DNA of 9,505 nt from Bryobacterales bacterium (GTDB lineage: Bacteria; Acidobacteriota; Terriglobia; Bryobacterales; Bryobacteraceae): contig PLRZ01000186.1 of NCBI GenBank assembly GCA_003164075.1, positions 1-9,505 on the forward strand. Direction: 5' to 3'. Made by a program: the position numbers and the translations under genes. Shown piece after piece: positions 1-5,961 of this stretch (its first letter is position 1; each line of letters starts with the position of its first letter). The notes under the pieces were generated by a model. The model saw nothing but the letters and a program-made list of their open reading frames with translations, was not told the DNA's origin and did not search any database.

Positions 1-573
1 GTGATATTTCCGGTCGCCGATTACCGGATGGCCGATGGCCGAAAACTGCACGCGGATCTGATTCTGCAATCCCGTCACCAGCGTCACGCGAACCAGCGAC
101 GCGTCGCGTAGAGGCCGCTCGACGGAATAGAGGAGCTCCGCCTGGGCCGCTTCGGCGTCGCTCTCCCGGCTCAACTTCTGGAACATTCCTTCGCGCCGCA
201 AGTAATGCACCAACTTCCCTTCCCTCTCGGCCAGACGCCCGCGGACCACCGCCAGATACTGCCGCAGTGGAGTATGTTTGAGGAATTGCCGGACCAGAAC
301 GTCCCTGCCGGCATCTGTTTTGGCAAACAACAGAACCCCGGACGTGAAGCGATCGATTCGGTGCACCACAAACGCGCGCTGTCTCTGCCGCTTCATTTCC
401 TCCGAAAGGATCGACCAGGCGGACGGAGCGTCCGAACCTTTGATGGGCACCGCGGGCAAGCCGGCGGGCTTGTCGACGGCCACCACCGCGTCGTCTTCGT
501 AGAGCACCACGATTTCGCGTGAGAATCGAGGCGGCCGCCGGCCGGAGCGGCTGCCGCTTTTGCGTGTAGGCAT
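1..573 (-). CDS. RluA-family RNA pseudouridine synthase, 3' end cut off
   Basis: Isomerises uridine to pseudouridine in rRNA or tRNA in the cytoplasm; which RNA and position cannot be told. Reading minus from the ATG at 573 gives 191 codons open to the window edge. Residues 71-79 read HRIDRFTSG, the RluA-family active-site motif, with Asp74 as the catalytic residue. An EDDAVVAVDKPAGLP stretch (26-40) before it is the usual core strand. Near residues 170-185 the sequence reads TGLQNQIRVQ followed by GHPVIGD; most RluA members have TGRTHQIRVH, so this copy has diverged there. There is no N-terminal S4 domain: the first 20 residues are basic and Arg/Ser-rich. An in-frame TGA two codons upstream of the ATG leaves little choice of start; a GGAAAGG lies about 15 nt upstream. 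The family call is firm; the subfamily is not assigned. Confidence 0.9.
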   Translation of the reverse strand, partial: MPTRKSGSRSGRRPPRFSREIVVLYEDDAVVAVDKPAGLPAVPIKGSDAPSAWSILSEEMKRQRQRAFVVHRIDRFTSGVLLFAKTDAGRDVLVRQFLKHTPLRQYLAVVRGRLAEREGKLVHYLRREGMFQKLSRESDAEAAQAELLYSVERPLRDASLVRVTLVTGLQNQIRVQFSAIGHPVIGDRKYH

Positions 574-620
574 CAGTCAATTATCGACCTTTCCGCCGCA
601 AACATGGTCCGCGAATATCA

Positions 621-672
621 CTTACAACTAAGGGAGCGGATATGTTATAATACTGACACTTCAGTGTAACAT
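621..672 (+). promoter_or_regulatory. Promoter with overlapping TetR-like palindrome
   Basis: TATAAT at 646-651 is a perfect -10 hexamer. CTTACA at 621-626 is a 4/6 -35 at a slightly long 19-bp spacing. Three bases downstream, 654-669 reads TGACACTTCAGTGTAA, a palindrome with one mismatch (ACACT, TC, AGTGT perfect in the middle). Its position over the start region is what a repressor operator would have; the TGACACT half-site resembles TetR/AcrR operators. An outer ATGTTA/TAACAT pair (642-647, 667-672) frames it. It could serve the secreted-protein gene at 881 (long leader) or the divergent pseudouridine synthase. The regulator is not in this window. Confidence 0.5.
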
Positions 673-723
673 TAAGATTTGTTCAGTCCCCGGACACAAA
701 TCGGGACCATAAAAACTTTCAAT

Positions 724-753
724 TTGCCGCACTGCGATCCGTGGGTATATTCT
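724..753 (+). promoter_or_regulatory. Second promoter candidate for the gene at 881
   Basis: TTGCCG (724-729, 4/6 to consensus) is followed 16 bp later by TATATT (746-751) or 18 bp later by TATTCT (748-753). This sits nearer the gene at 881 than the TATAAT at 646, giving an implied leader of about 120 nt. It rests on hexamer matches alone. Confidence 0.3.
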
Positions 754-880
754 AAGAGTGAACCCAGTTGGATTCAGGGCGCATTCGAGTTGACAGCCCT
801 CATTTTTGTACTCCATCGTACGGAACGTGTCGAGAGTACACCCACAGCTTAAACATTCTGGAGAGGACAAACAAAAACAC

Positions 881-1207
881 ATGAGAAAATCTCTGCTTAT
901 CGTTGGACTTTTGACGTTTTCGAGCTTGGTCTTCGCGGCCAAGTCGTACGACCTGACCATCACCACGCCCACCAAAGTGGGCAGCGTAGAGCTCGCCAAG
1001 GGCGCCTACTCCGTGCATTTGGAAGGAGACAAGGCCGTCTTCAAAGATGCGCACTCCAAGACGTTCTCCGTTCCCGTGAAGCTCGAGAATGGAACTGGCA
1101 AGAAATTCGAATACACCAGCGTGGAGGCCTCTCAAAAAGGCGGCGAAGACGCCATCAAGTTGATTCACCTCGGCGGCTCCACAACGACTCTCGAATTCGG
1201 CGACTAA
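881..1207 (+). CDS. Small secreted protein of unknown function
   Basis: A 108-residue protein with a clear Sec signal peptide: MRKS, a hydrophobic run to about residue 18, and a likely cleavage near FAA-K (about 20/21). The mature part of about 88 residues alternates polar and apolar residues (DLTITTP, GSVELAKGAYSVHLEGD, KLIHLGG, TTLEF), as in a small all-beta domain; it has no cysteines and no catalytic motif I recognise. The ATG at 881 is chosen over the longer frame from 806 because a strong GGAGAGG (860-866) precedes it and the signal peptide starts there. It stands alone between a promoter region and a hairpin. Similar short secreted proteins are, as I recall, frequent in Acidobacteriota, but I cannot name a family or function. 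Confidence 0.85.
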   Translation: MRKSLLIVGLLTFSSLVFAAKSYDLTITTPTKVGSVELAKGAYSVHLEGDKAVFKDAHSKTFSVPVKLENGTGKKFEYTSVEASQKGGEDAIKLIHLGGSTTTLEFGD

Positions 1208-1224
1208 CATAGGTGCACTTACAC

Positions 1225-1259
1225 GCGAAGGCGCCGTGCTAACCTGCCGGCGCCTTCGC
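1225..1259 (+). terminator. Hairpin after the secreted-protein gene
   Basis: GCGAAGGCGCC (1225-1235) and GGCGCCTTCGC (1249-1259) form a perfect 11-bp stem with a 13-nt loop, 17 nt after the stop codon at 1207. No T-run follows, so it may act as a transcript-end stabiliser or a Rho-associated stop rather than a classical intrinsic terminator. No gene on the other strand ends here. Confidence 0.55.
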
Positions 1260-1400
1260 AGTTACACAACTCCAGATCTCTATTGACGCTATTACTGCAA
1301 GTAGGCTGCGATTCCGGGTGGCGATCCCGCTCCCTGGCGGTCGTGGCTCAGTAAGTACTTGCCTTTCTCTCCAGCCTGCCATCCAAATCCCGGGCTCAGT

Positions 1401-1556
1401 CACCAAATCTCCCGCCGCGACGAAGACGACTGGCCGATTCTGGCCGCGGCCCCTGCGTTGGATTGTCCGATTTGGACCGAAGACACGGACTTCTTCGGGT
1501 GTGGCGTGGCGACCTGGACATCGGACCGTGTGGACTTGTACCCGCACGAGTTCTAA
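1401..1556 (+). pseudogene. Decayed C-terminal end of a PIN-domain (VapC-like) protein
   Basis: The frame ending at TAA 1554-1556 contains RDEDDWPILAAAPALDCPIW, then TEDTDFFGCGVATWTSDRV. This resembles the C-terminal third of PIN-domain RNase toxins: DDWP plus a helix corresponds to the third acidic site, and CPIWTED-DFFG-GV-TWT to the final strand and last acidic site. In this frame stops lie at 1284 and 1302, and I find no PIN N-terminus (LDTN/LDAN-type motif) upstream in any forward frame, so at least two thirds of the gene is missing. It is not the same family branch as the intact toxin at 5552, which ends in a TRDRHF motif. The 86-codon open extension upstream of the hydrolase at 1576 overlaps this remnant in another frame and is not coding in my view. 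Confidence 0.6.
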
Positions 1557-1563
1557 GGATCGC

Positions 1564-1569
1564 TATACT
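1564..1569 (+). promoter_or_regulatory. -10 element placing the start at the hydrolase ATG
   Basis: TATACT (5/6 to consensus) ends six bases before the ATG at 1576, so transcription would begin at or next to the start codon, giving a leaderless mRNA. The only purine-rich site, AAGGA at 1555-1559, is 16 nt from the ATG, too far for a normal ribosome binding site. No good -35 is visible at the right distance. Confidence 0.4.
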
Positions 1570-1575
1570 TCGTCT

Positions 1576-2490
1576 ATGGCCCCCATTACGAAATGGATCC
1601 TTGCCGCCGCGCTTCTCATTCCCGCTTACGCCGCCGATCCGCGCAAGCCCACCCAGGAGGGACTGGTCTACGGCGAGGCCGACGGCCAGAAGCTCACCAT
1701 GGATTATTACGCCCCTGCAGGCCCCGGCGTTCATCCCATCGCCATCGTCATTCACGGCGGCGGCTATCAGAGGGGCGACAGCAAGAGCGGCAGCGAGGCC
1801 TATTGCGCCGACTTCCTCGCTCCGGCGGGCTACGCGGTCTTTTCCATTAATTACCGCCTCGCACCCAAGTACCCCTATCCGTACATGGTGTGGGACGTGG
1901 AACGCTCCATCCGCTACCTTCGTCATAACGCCCGAACCTGGGATGCCGACCCGGCGAAGATCGCGCTGGTCGGTGGTTCGGCGGGCGGATTTCTCAGCAA
2001 CATGGTGGGGTTACTGGGCGCGCCGGCCGATCGGCACTCCCCGGATCCCGTGGAGCGCGAAAACGCCAAAGTCCAGGCCGTGGTCACTCTGTTTGCGCAA
2101 AGCAGCTTCGCCACGGTTCCCCTGAATGCCGACGTGCACGCGCTGCTCGATCCTTTGATCCGGCGCAAAGGCGAGCCGGCCGCCCTTAAGGAAGCCTCTC
2201 CCATCACCTACGTGACGAAGAATGCGCCGCCGTTTCTCCAGATCCTGGGAGACAAGGATGAGTACATTCCTTTCACCGAAGCCACCAATCTGCAAACCGC
2301 GCTCCGCAATGCCGGCGTGAAGTGCGAGATCATCCGCATTCCGAATGGCGCCCACGGCACCGGGGCGTGGCACACCATTCCCGGCGTGCCCGATTGGGAA
2401 CGCCAGATGACCGAGTGGCTCAATACCACCCTGCACCACAAAGGTCCCGTGGGAGCAGGCATCCGCCCACGCCAACCGGGACATTCGTGA
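1576..2490 (+). CDS. Secreted alpha/beta hydrolase (esterase/lipase, HSL-like)
   Basis: A 304-residue carboxyl-ester hydrolase of the alpha/beta-fold, hormone-sensitive-lipase-like group. HGGG at 60-63 is the oxyanion-hole motif; GGSAGG at 133-138 is the nucleophile elbow with Ser135; GDKDEYIP (225-232) supplies the likely acid Asp228; NGAHG (257-261) supplies His260. NYRLAPKYPYP (92-102) is also typical of this group. The N-terminus is a signal peptide (hydrophobic 6-18, cleavage near AYA-A or AA-D at about 19-20), so it acts outside the cytoplasm. The frame is open back to 1318, but the signal peptide, family length and a TATACT just upstream favour the ATG at 1576. The last 15 residues look unstructured. 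The substrate cannot be told: acyl esters or acetylated sugars are both possible. Confidence 0.88.
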   Translation: MAPITKWILAAALLIPAYAADPRKPTQEGLVYGEADGQKLTMDYYAPAGPGVHPIAIVIHGGGYQRGDSKSGSEAYCADFLAPAGYAVFSINYRLAPKYPYPYMVWDVERSIRYLRHNARTWDADPAKIALVGGSAGGFLSNMVGLLGAPADRHSPDPVERENAKVQAVVTLFAQSSFATVPLNADVHALLDPLIRRKGEPAALKEASPITYVTKNAPPFLQILGDKDEYIPFTEATNLQTALRNAGVKCEIIRIPNGAHGTGAWHTIPGVPDWERQMTEWLNTTLHHKGPVGAGIRPRQPGHS

Positions 2491-2636
2491 GTACGTCGAT
2501 CTGCCCGATCGTTCCCCTTCCGATCCGGGCACAGGGGCAACTTTCGACTTAGTAGCTGTTCTTCACATTTTCTCTGTGGCATCCGTCACCTCTGTGGCCT
2601 CAAACTCAGGAGGGCGAGGCCAGCCGGCTGTCACTT

Positions 2637-2789
2637 CAGAACTCCTGATGTCGCCCCGCAATTTCTGCCTGGCGGGGAAAATGGGCTGAGCGATTCCCTT
2701 CGATGGCGAGAGCTTCGCAGGTGGGGCAGGCGGTGCTCGTCTGCCCCACCTGCGGGCTCACTGCAAACTCCACGACCTGAGGAGTTCTG
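2637..2789. repeat. 10-bp inverted repeat framing the hairpin
   Basis: CAGAACTCCT (2637-2646) and AGGAGTTCTG (2780-2789) are exact reverse complements. They enclose the 14-bp hairpin at 2710-2759 almost symmetrically (63 nt and 20 nt away), and each is next to a CACTTCA (2632-2638 and 2790-2796). This could be the edge of a small non-autonomous element or part of one long folded RNA; two short matches alone do not decide. Confidence 0.4.
2710..2759. repeat. Strong 14-bp perfect hairpin
   Basis: CGCAGGTGGGGCAG (2716-2729) and CTGCCCCACCTGCG (2741-2754) pair perfectly around an 11-nt loop, and GAGC (2710-2713) with GCTC (2756-2759) extends the stem past a small bulge. No T-run follows on either strand. 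It lies 220 nt after the hydrolase stop and 100 nt before the response regulator, so it is not placed like a simple terminator. A REP-like dispersed repeat or an insulating structure are both possible. Confidence 0.6.
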
Positions 2790-2833
2790 CACTTCACGAC
2801 ATTTTTGGTTTTCTCTGTGTCTCTGAGGTGAAC

Positions 2834-2839
2834 TACAAT
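2834..2839 (+). promoter_or_regulatory. -10 element before the two-component cluster
   Basis: TACAAT matches the -10 consensus at 5/6, and implies a leader of about 16 nt before the ATG at 2862. The -35 region is poor (TTCTCT at 2811-2816, 17-bp spacing), consistent with an activator-dependent promoter. It falls directly next to the last CTCTG repeat unit. No ribosome binding site is visible before 2862. Confidence 0.4.
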
Positions 2840-2861
2840 AAGATTTGCCCTCCCCAACTGC

Positions 2862-3554
2862 ATGCCGAAGCGAATTGCCATCGTAGAGGACGAGGCAGAA
2901 CTCGCCTCGCTGATTGAATATAACCTTGTCCGGCACGGCTATGAATCGCACATATTGACTGGCTCCAAAGGCACGCTCAAGCTCCTGGAGCAGGCCAAAC
3001 CGGACCTCATCGTGCTCGACGTGATGTTGCCCGACATCGATGGGTTCGAGCTGTGCCGCCAGATCCGCCAATCGCCCGTGCTGGCGCGGATTCCGGTGCT
3101 GTTCCTCACCGCCCGCTCCGACGAAGTGGACCGCGTTCTGGGCCTCGAAATCGGCGGCGACGACTATATGACCAAGCCCTTCAGCCCGCGCGAACTCATC
3201 GCCCGCGTGAAGGCCCATCTGCGCCGCGAAGAGATGGACATCGAGCCTCCCGCCATGGAAATTGGCCCCTTCCGCCTGGACCGCAAGGCGCGGCGCGTGT
3301 TTCAGGCCGATGCCGAGCTGTCTCTTACATCCACGGAATTCAATCTGCTGGAGTTTTTTCTCACCCATCCCGGCCGCGCCTACAGCCGCGACCAGCTTCT
3401 GGAATCGGTGTGGGGCGAGCAACGCTATGTGACGCCGCGCACCGTGGATGTCCACATACGCCGCCTGCGGGAGCAGATTGAGGAACAGCCCGACACTCCG
3501 CGCTACCTGACCACCGTGCGCGGCTTCGGCTACCGCTTCGAGGAGGCCGTTTGA
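2862..3554 (+). CDS. OmpR/PhoB-family response regulator (first copy)
   Basis: A 230-residue DNA-binding response regulator, full length for the family. The receiver domain (about 1-120) has acidic pocket residues Glu9 and Asp10, the phosphorylated Asp53 in VLDVMLPDIDG, Thr83 and Lys105 in TKPF. The C-terminal winged helix (about 133-228) has LTSTEFNLLEFF, the recognition-helix region RTVDVHIRRLREQIE and the final hairpin TVRGFGYRFE. When phosphorylated by its kinase it should dimerise and bind direct-repeat DNA. It is translationally coupled to the kinase: its TGA (3552-3554) overlaps the kinase start TTG (3551-3553). It most resembles PhoB, but no pst or phoU gene is in view, so I do not assign a phosphate role. 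Confidence 0.93.
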   Translation: MPKRIAIVEDEAELASLIEYNLVRHGYESHILTGSKGTLKLLEQAKPDLIVLDVMLPDIDGFELCRQIRQSPVLARIPVLFLTARSDEVDRVLGLEIGGDDYMTKPFSPRELIARVKAHLRREEMDIEPPAMEIGPFRLDRKARRVFQADAELSLTSTEFNLLEFFLTHPGRAYSRDQLLESVWGEQRYVTPRTVDVHIRRLREQIEEQPDTPRYLTTVRGFGYRFEEAV

Positions 3555-4546
3555 CCGGCGGAATTTTCCGCAAACTGATGGCCGGCGTGGTGGGTATGTT
3601 TCTGCTGGCGCTGGCGAGCCTGGAATTCCTGCACTCCGGCATCCTCTGGGGCGTGGCGGTGGCCTTTGTGGCGGCTACGGTGCTGGCCGCCTTGCTGGCG
3701 CGCTCGCTTGCCCGGGGCTTCGCCGCGGTGCTGGGAGACGCCGGCGAGACCGCGGAGAAACTGCGCAAAACCGTCGAACAGCTCCAGCGCGAGCGCTCCG
3801 AAATCGAGCGGGTGGAGCGCGTCCGCAAAGACTTCGTGATTAACGTGTCGCACGAGCTGCGCACGCCGCTGGCCTCCATCCAGGGCTACGCCGAAACGTT
3901 GATGGATGGGGCGTTGAACGATCCCCAGTACAACATGCGCTTCCTCGGCATCATCCGGCACAATGCCGAGCGCCTGGCGCGCATCACCCAGGACCTTCTC
4001 ACCCTCTCGCGAGTGGAACAGAAGCGCCAGAAATTCGACTTCGAACCGTTCAGCGTGAACGGCCTGTTGAAACAGGCCATTGAGCTGATGCGGCCCATTG
4101 CGGAGAAGCGCGAGATCCGCCTGGAACTGCAGCCGGGCCCGGCGGATGCCTGCGTCTGGTGCGACAGCGAGGCCGTCTCGCAAATCCTCAGCAATCTGCT
4201 GGACAACGCCATCAAATATACGCACGCCGGCGGCCGTATCACGGTGGGCGCGGAGCCGCAAGGCCGTTTCGTGGAATTATTTGTCCGCGACACCGGAATC
4301 GGCATTTCCGCCGAGGAATTGCCTCGCGTTTTCGAACGCTTTTATCGGGTGGACAAGGCGCGCTCGCGCGAACTGGGCGGCACCGGCCTGGGGCTCTCCA
4401 TCGTCAAACACCTGGTAGGGGCGCACAGCGGGACCACCCGCGTGGAAAGCCGCGCCGGCGAAGGCTCCACCTTCTTTTTCACGCTTCCCGTGGATGAATC
4501 CGCCCTCTCTCACGAGCAGCTTAACCCGGAATTCACCACCCCTTAA
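3551..4546 (+). CDS. PhoR-like sensor histidine kinase without a sensor domain
   Basis: A 331-residue membrane histidine kinase. Two hydrophobic segments (about 9-25 and 31-50) are separated by only a few residues, so there is almost no periplasmic loop. A charged helical linker (about 65-92) replaces the PAS or HAMP domain usual in this family. The H-box is FVINVSHELRTPLASIQGY with His101; the N-box is SNLLDNAIKY (Asn219); G1 is DTGIG (247-251); the F-box is FERFYRVD (261-268); G2 is GGTGLGL (276-282). All catalytic motifs are intact. It starts with TTG overlapping the upstream regulator's stop. The signal must come through the membrane, the cytoplasm or a partner protein, as for kinases controlled by accessory proteins. 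It probably phosphorylates the regulator at 2862, and possibly also the one at 4588. Confidence 0.92.
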   Translation: MTGGIFRKLMAGVVGMFLLALASLEFLHSGILWGVAVAFVAATVLAALLARSLARGFAAVLGDAGETAEKLRKTVEQLQRERSEIERVERVRKDFVINVSHELRTPLASIQGYAETLMDGALNDPQYNMRFLGIIRHNAERLARITQDLLTLSRVEQKRQKFDFEPFSVNGLLKQAIELMRPIAEKREIRLELQPGPADACVWCDSEAVSQILSNLLDNAIKYTHAGGRITVGAEPQGRFVELFVRDTGIGISAEELPRVFERFYRVDKARSRELGGTGLGLSIVKHLVGAHSGTTRVESRAGEGSTFFFTLPVDESALSHEQLNPEFTTP

Positions 4547-4587
4547 CCAATCCGTAACTTGTCCACTGATAGGTTTGTAGCAGTATC

Positions 4588-5283
4588 ATGAAGAAAATAC
4601 TCTTAATTGAAGACGACGCGGACTTATTTTCCCTGCTGAAGTACAACCTGGAAAAAGAGGGCTTTTCCATGAGCGGTCTGCAGACGGGAAAGGGCGCCAT
4701 CGAGTTGTGCCGGCAAGTGCGGCCCGACCTCATCCTGCTGGACATCATGCTGCCCGATTCCGACGGCCTGGACATCTGCAAAGGCATTCGCAAGGATGCC
4801 GACCTGGCCGCCACCCCGGTGATTTTTCTGACTGCGCGGGCATCGGAGACGGACCGCATCGTCGGCTTGGAACTGGGCGCCAACGATTACGTGGTGAAAC
4901 CGTTCTTTGTGCGCGAACTGATTGCGCGCATCAAGCTGCAGTTCCGCAATCAGACCTCGCCGCCGCGGGTGCTGGAAGCGGCCGGTCTGGAGCTCGATCC
5001 CGCCAGCCGGCAGGTGCGGCTGAATAGCGTTCCGCTGTCGTTGACGGCCACGGAGTTTCGCCTGCTGGAGTTTCTGATGAGCCGTCCGGGGGTGGTCTTC
5101 AGCCGCGAGCAGTTGCTGAACTCGGTATGGGGACAGGACCGCGCCATCACCGACCGCGCCGTGGATGTGTACGTCCTGCGGTTGCGGCAGAAGGTGGAAT
5201 CGGACCCCGCCAATCCCATCATGATCCACTCCGTCCGCGGCTTCGGCTACACGTTTGAGCCCCGGCGCGCGATGGCGGTGTAA
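4588..5283 (+). CDS. OmpR/PhoB-family response regulator (second copy)
   Basis: A 231-residue response regulator, a paralogue of the one at 2862: the receivers align with a one-residue offset and no gaps through about residue 120. The receiver has Glu8/Asp9, phosphorylated Asp52 in LLDIMLPDSDG, Thr82 and Lys104 in VKPF. The winged helix has LTATEFRLLEFL, DRAVDVYVLRLRQKVE and SVRGFGYTFE. The recognition region (DRAVDVYVLRLRQKV versus RTVDVHIRRLREQI) differs enough that the two could bind different sites. It lies 41 bp after the kinase stop on the same strand, so it is probably co-transcribed, but it is not coupled by overlap and no strong ribosome site is visible (only AGG at 4571-4573). It could be a second output of the same kinase or belong to a kinase elsewhere. 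Confidence 0.92.
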   Translation: MKKILLIEDDADLFSLLKYNLEKEGFSMSGLQTGKGAIELCRQVRPDLILLDIMLPDSDGLDICKGIRKDADLAATPVIFLTARASETDRIVGLELGANDYVVKPFFVRELIARIKLQFRNQTSPPRVLEAAGLELDPASRQVRLNSVPLSLTATEFRLLEFLMSRPGVVFSREQLLNSVWGQDRAITDRAVDVYVLRLRQKVESDPANPIMIHSVRGFGYTFEPRRAMAV

Positions 5284-5290
5284 AGCATTG

Positions 5291-5330
5291 GTATTGTATA
5301 GGTGTGCGGAAGCTGTCGCCCATACAATAC
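5291..5330. promoter_or_regulatory. Inverted repeat around the antitoxin start (candidate operator)
   Basis: GTATTGTAT (5291-5299) and ATACAATAC (5322-5330) are exact inverse copies, centre to centre 31 bp or about three helical turns. The GTG start at 5304 lies between them and the right arm is inside codons 7-9. The left arm overlaps -10-like sequence (TATTGT 5292-5297 or TATAGG 5297-5302). This is the pattern expected of an autoregulated toxin-antitoxin operon, where the RHH antitoxin complex bridges two sites. In the RNA the same arms could pair and hold the start codon in a loop. Confidence 0.55.
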
Positions 5331-5555
5331 ACCATTCGCGGAGTTCCGAGCGAGGTAGACCGGGTATTGCGGCAACGGGCCAAGGAACGCGGAAAGAGCC
5401 TGAATCAGGTGCTGATCGACGAGCTGACCGTCGCTACGGTTGGGCATCCGAAGCGGGCTGACTTCAGTGATCTCGTGGGGAAATGGACCCCGGATGCCGC
5501 GTTTGACGAGATCATGGCTTCCGAGCGGCAAATTGACCCGGACAAGTGGAAGTGA
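5304..5555 (+). CDS. Ribbon-helix-helix antitoxin (FitA/VapB-like)
   Basis: An 83-residue antitoxin. The N-terminal half is a ribbon-helix-helix DNA-binding domain: strand YTIRGVP (9-15), helix SEVDRVLRQRAKE (16-28), turn RGKS, helix LNQVLIDEL (33-41). The C-terminal part (about 50-83, DFSDLVGKWTPDAAFDEIMA) is the toxin-binding tail, usually disordered until it wraps around the PIN active site. It should neutralise the toxin and repress its own promoter, with the inverted repeat at 5291-5330 as the likely target. The start is GTG at 5304 with only a weak AGG before it; an internal start would cut into the DNA-binding strand. Its stop overlaps the toxin start in GTGA. The gene begins 20 bp after the response regulator but is likely a separate unit. 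Confidence 0.85.
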   Translation: MRKLSPIQYTIRGVPSEVDRVLRQRAKERGKSLNQVLIDELTVATVGHPKRADFSDLVGKWTPDAAFDEIMASERQIDPDKWK

Positions 5556-5935
5556 GGGTCGCGCTCGATACCAACCGGCTCACCGACCTCCTGCGGGGCG
5601 ATGCGGCGCTGGCGGACCGTCTGGCGGCATGCGAGGAAGTCCGGATTCCGCTGATCGTCCTGGCAGAGATTATGGCCGGCTTCTGCGGCGGTACTCAACT
5701 TCACCGCAACGAAGCCCTATTGCGGAGATTCCTAGCCAAATCCACGGTTTCCATTTTGCTCCCCGGCCGCGAAACTGCGGAACGGTATGCCCGCCTGTTC
5801 GTCCAACTCAAGCGAGCCGGTACGCCGGTTCCCGATAACGATCTCTGGATTGCCGCCCTGGTCCTGGAGCACGATCTCACACTGATCACCCGCGATCGCC
5901 ATTTCGGTTGCATTCCGCAATTGTTGCAGGAGTAA
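5552..5935 (+). CDS. PIN-domain ribonuclease toxin (VapC family)
   Basis: A 127-residue PIN-domain toxin, the expected length for VapC. The metal-binding acidic residues are visible: Asp6 in ALDTN, Glu39 in VLAEIMAG, Asp97 in PDNDLWIAA and Asp115 in TRDRHF. VapC proteins are Mg-dependent endoribonucleases that commonly cut tRNA or rRNA; the target here is unknown. I choose GTG 5552, giving MRVALDTN and a GTGA overlap with the antitoxin stop, over GTG 5546, which adds only two residues. The overlap implies coupled translation with antitoxin first, the usual order. All four acidic residues are present, so it is probably active. Confidence 0.9.
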   Translation: MRVALDTNRLTDLLRGDAALADRLAACEEVRIPLIVLAEIMAGFCGGTQLHRNEALLRRFLAKSTVSILLPGRETAERYARLFVQLKRAGTPVPDNDLWIAALVLEHDLTLITRDRHFGCIPQLLQE

Positions 5936-5950
5936 TCCGGCCGTCCGGTG

Positions 5951-5956
5951 TATACT
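5951..5956 (+). promoter_or_regulatory. -10 element before DUF2911 gene
   Basis: TATACT (5/6) lies 29 bp before the ATG at 5985, with the implied start near 5962-5963, right after the toxin gene ends at 5935. No acceptable -35 is seen at 16-18 bp. The same hexamer occurs six bases before the hydrolase ATG at 1576. Confidence 0.4.
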
Positions 5957-5961
5957 CGGCT

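Larger units (their letters stand above)
2559..2830 (+). repeat. CTCTGTGGC-type short repeats in a gene-free stretch
   Basis: The 371-bp gap 2491-2861 has no credible gene. It carries CTCTGTGGC at 2572-2580 and 2590-2598, CTCTGTGTC at 2813-2821 and CTCTGAGGT at 2821-2829. Two segments match more widely: CTTCACATTTTCTCTGTGG near 2561-2579 and CTTCACGACATTT followed by TTTTCTCTGTGT near 2792-2820. They lie in the same orientation on either side of the hairpin at 2710-2759. Read on the minus strand they are CACAGAG motifs of a kind I recall as common intergenic repeats in several bacterial phyla; the genome copy number cannot be checked here. Confidence 0.5.

Noticed and set aside
686..707. GTCCC/GGGAC hairpin in the 574-880 spacer
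   Set aside because: Short stem, no T-run and no gene ending nearby; not distinguishable from chance.
1318..1575. 86-codon in-frame extension upstream of the hydrolase
   Set aside because: It would bury the signal peptide inside the protein, has no ribosome site at 1318, reads as low-quality composition, and overlaps the PIN remnant in another frame.
2631..3455. 274-codon minus-strand frame opposite the first response regulator
   Set aside because: Antisense shadow of a clear response regulator; His/Gln/Ala-rich composition typical of such frames.
3530..4261. 243-codon minus-strand frame opposite the kinase
   Set aside because: Shadow of the kinase gene; no motif or start signal of its own.
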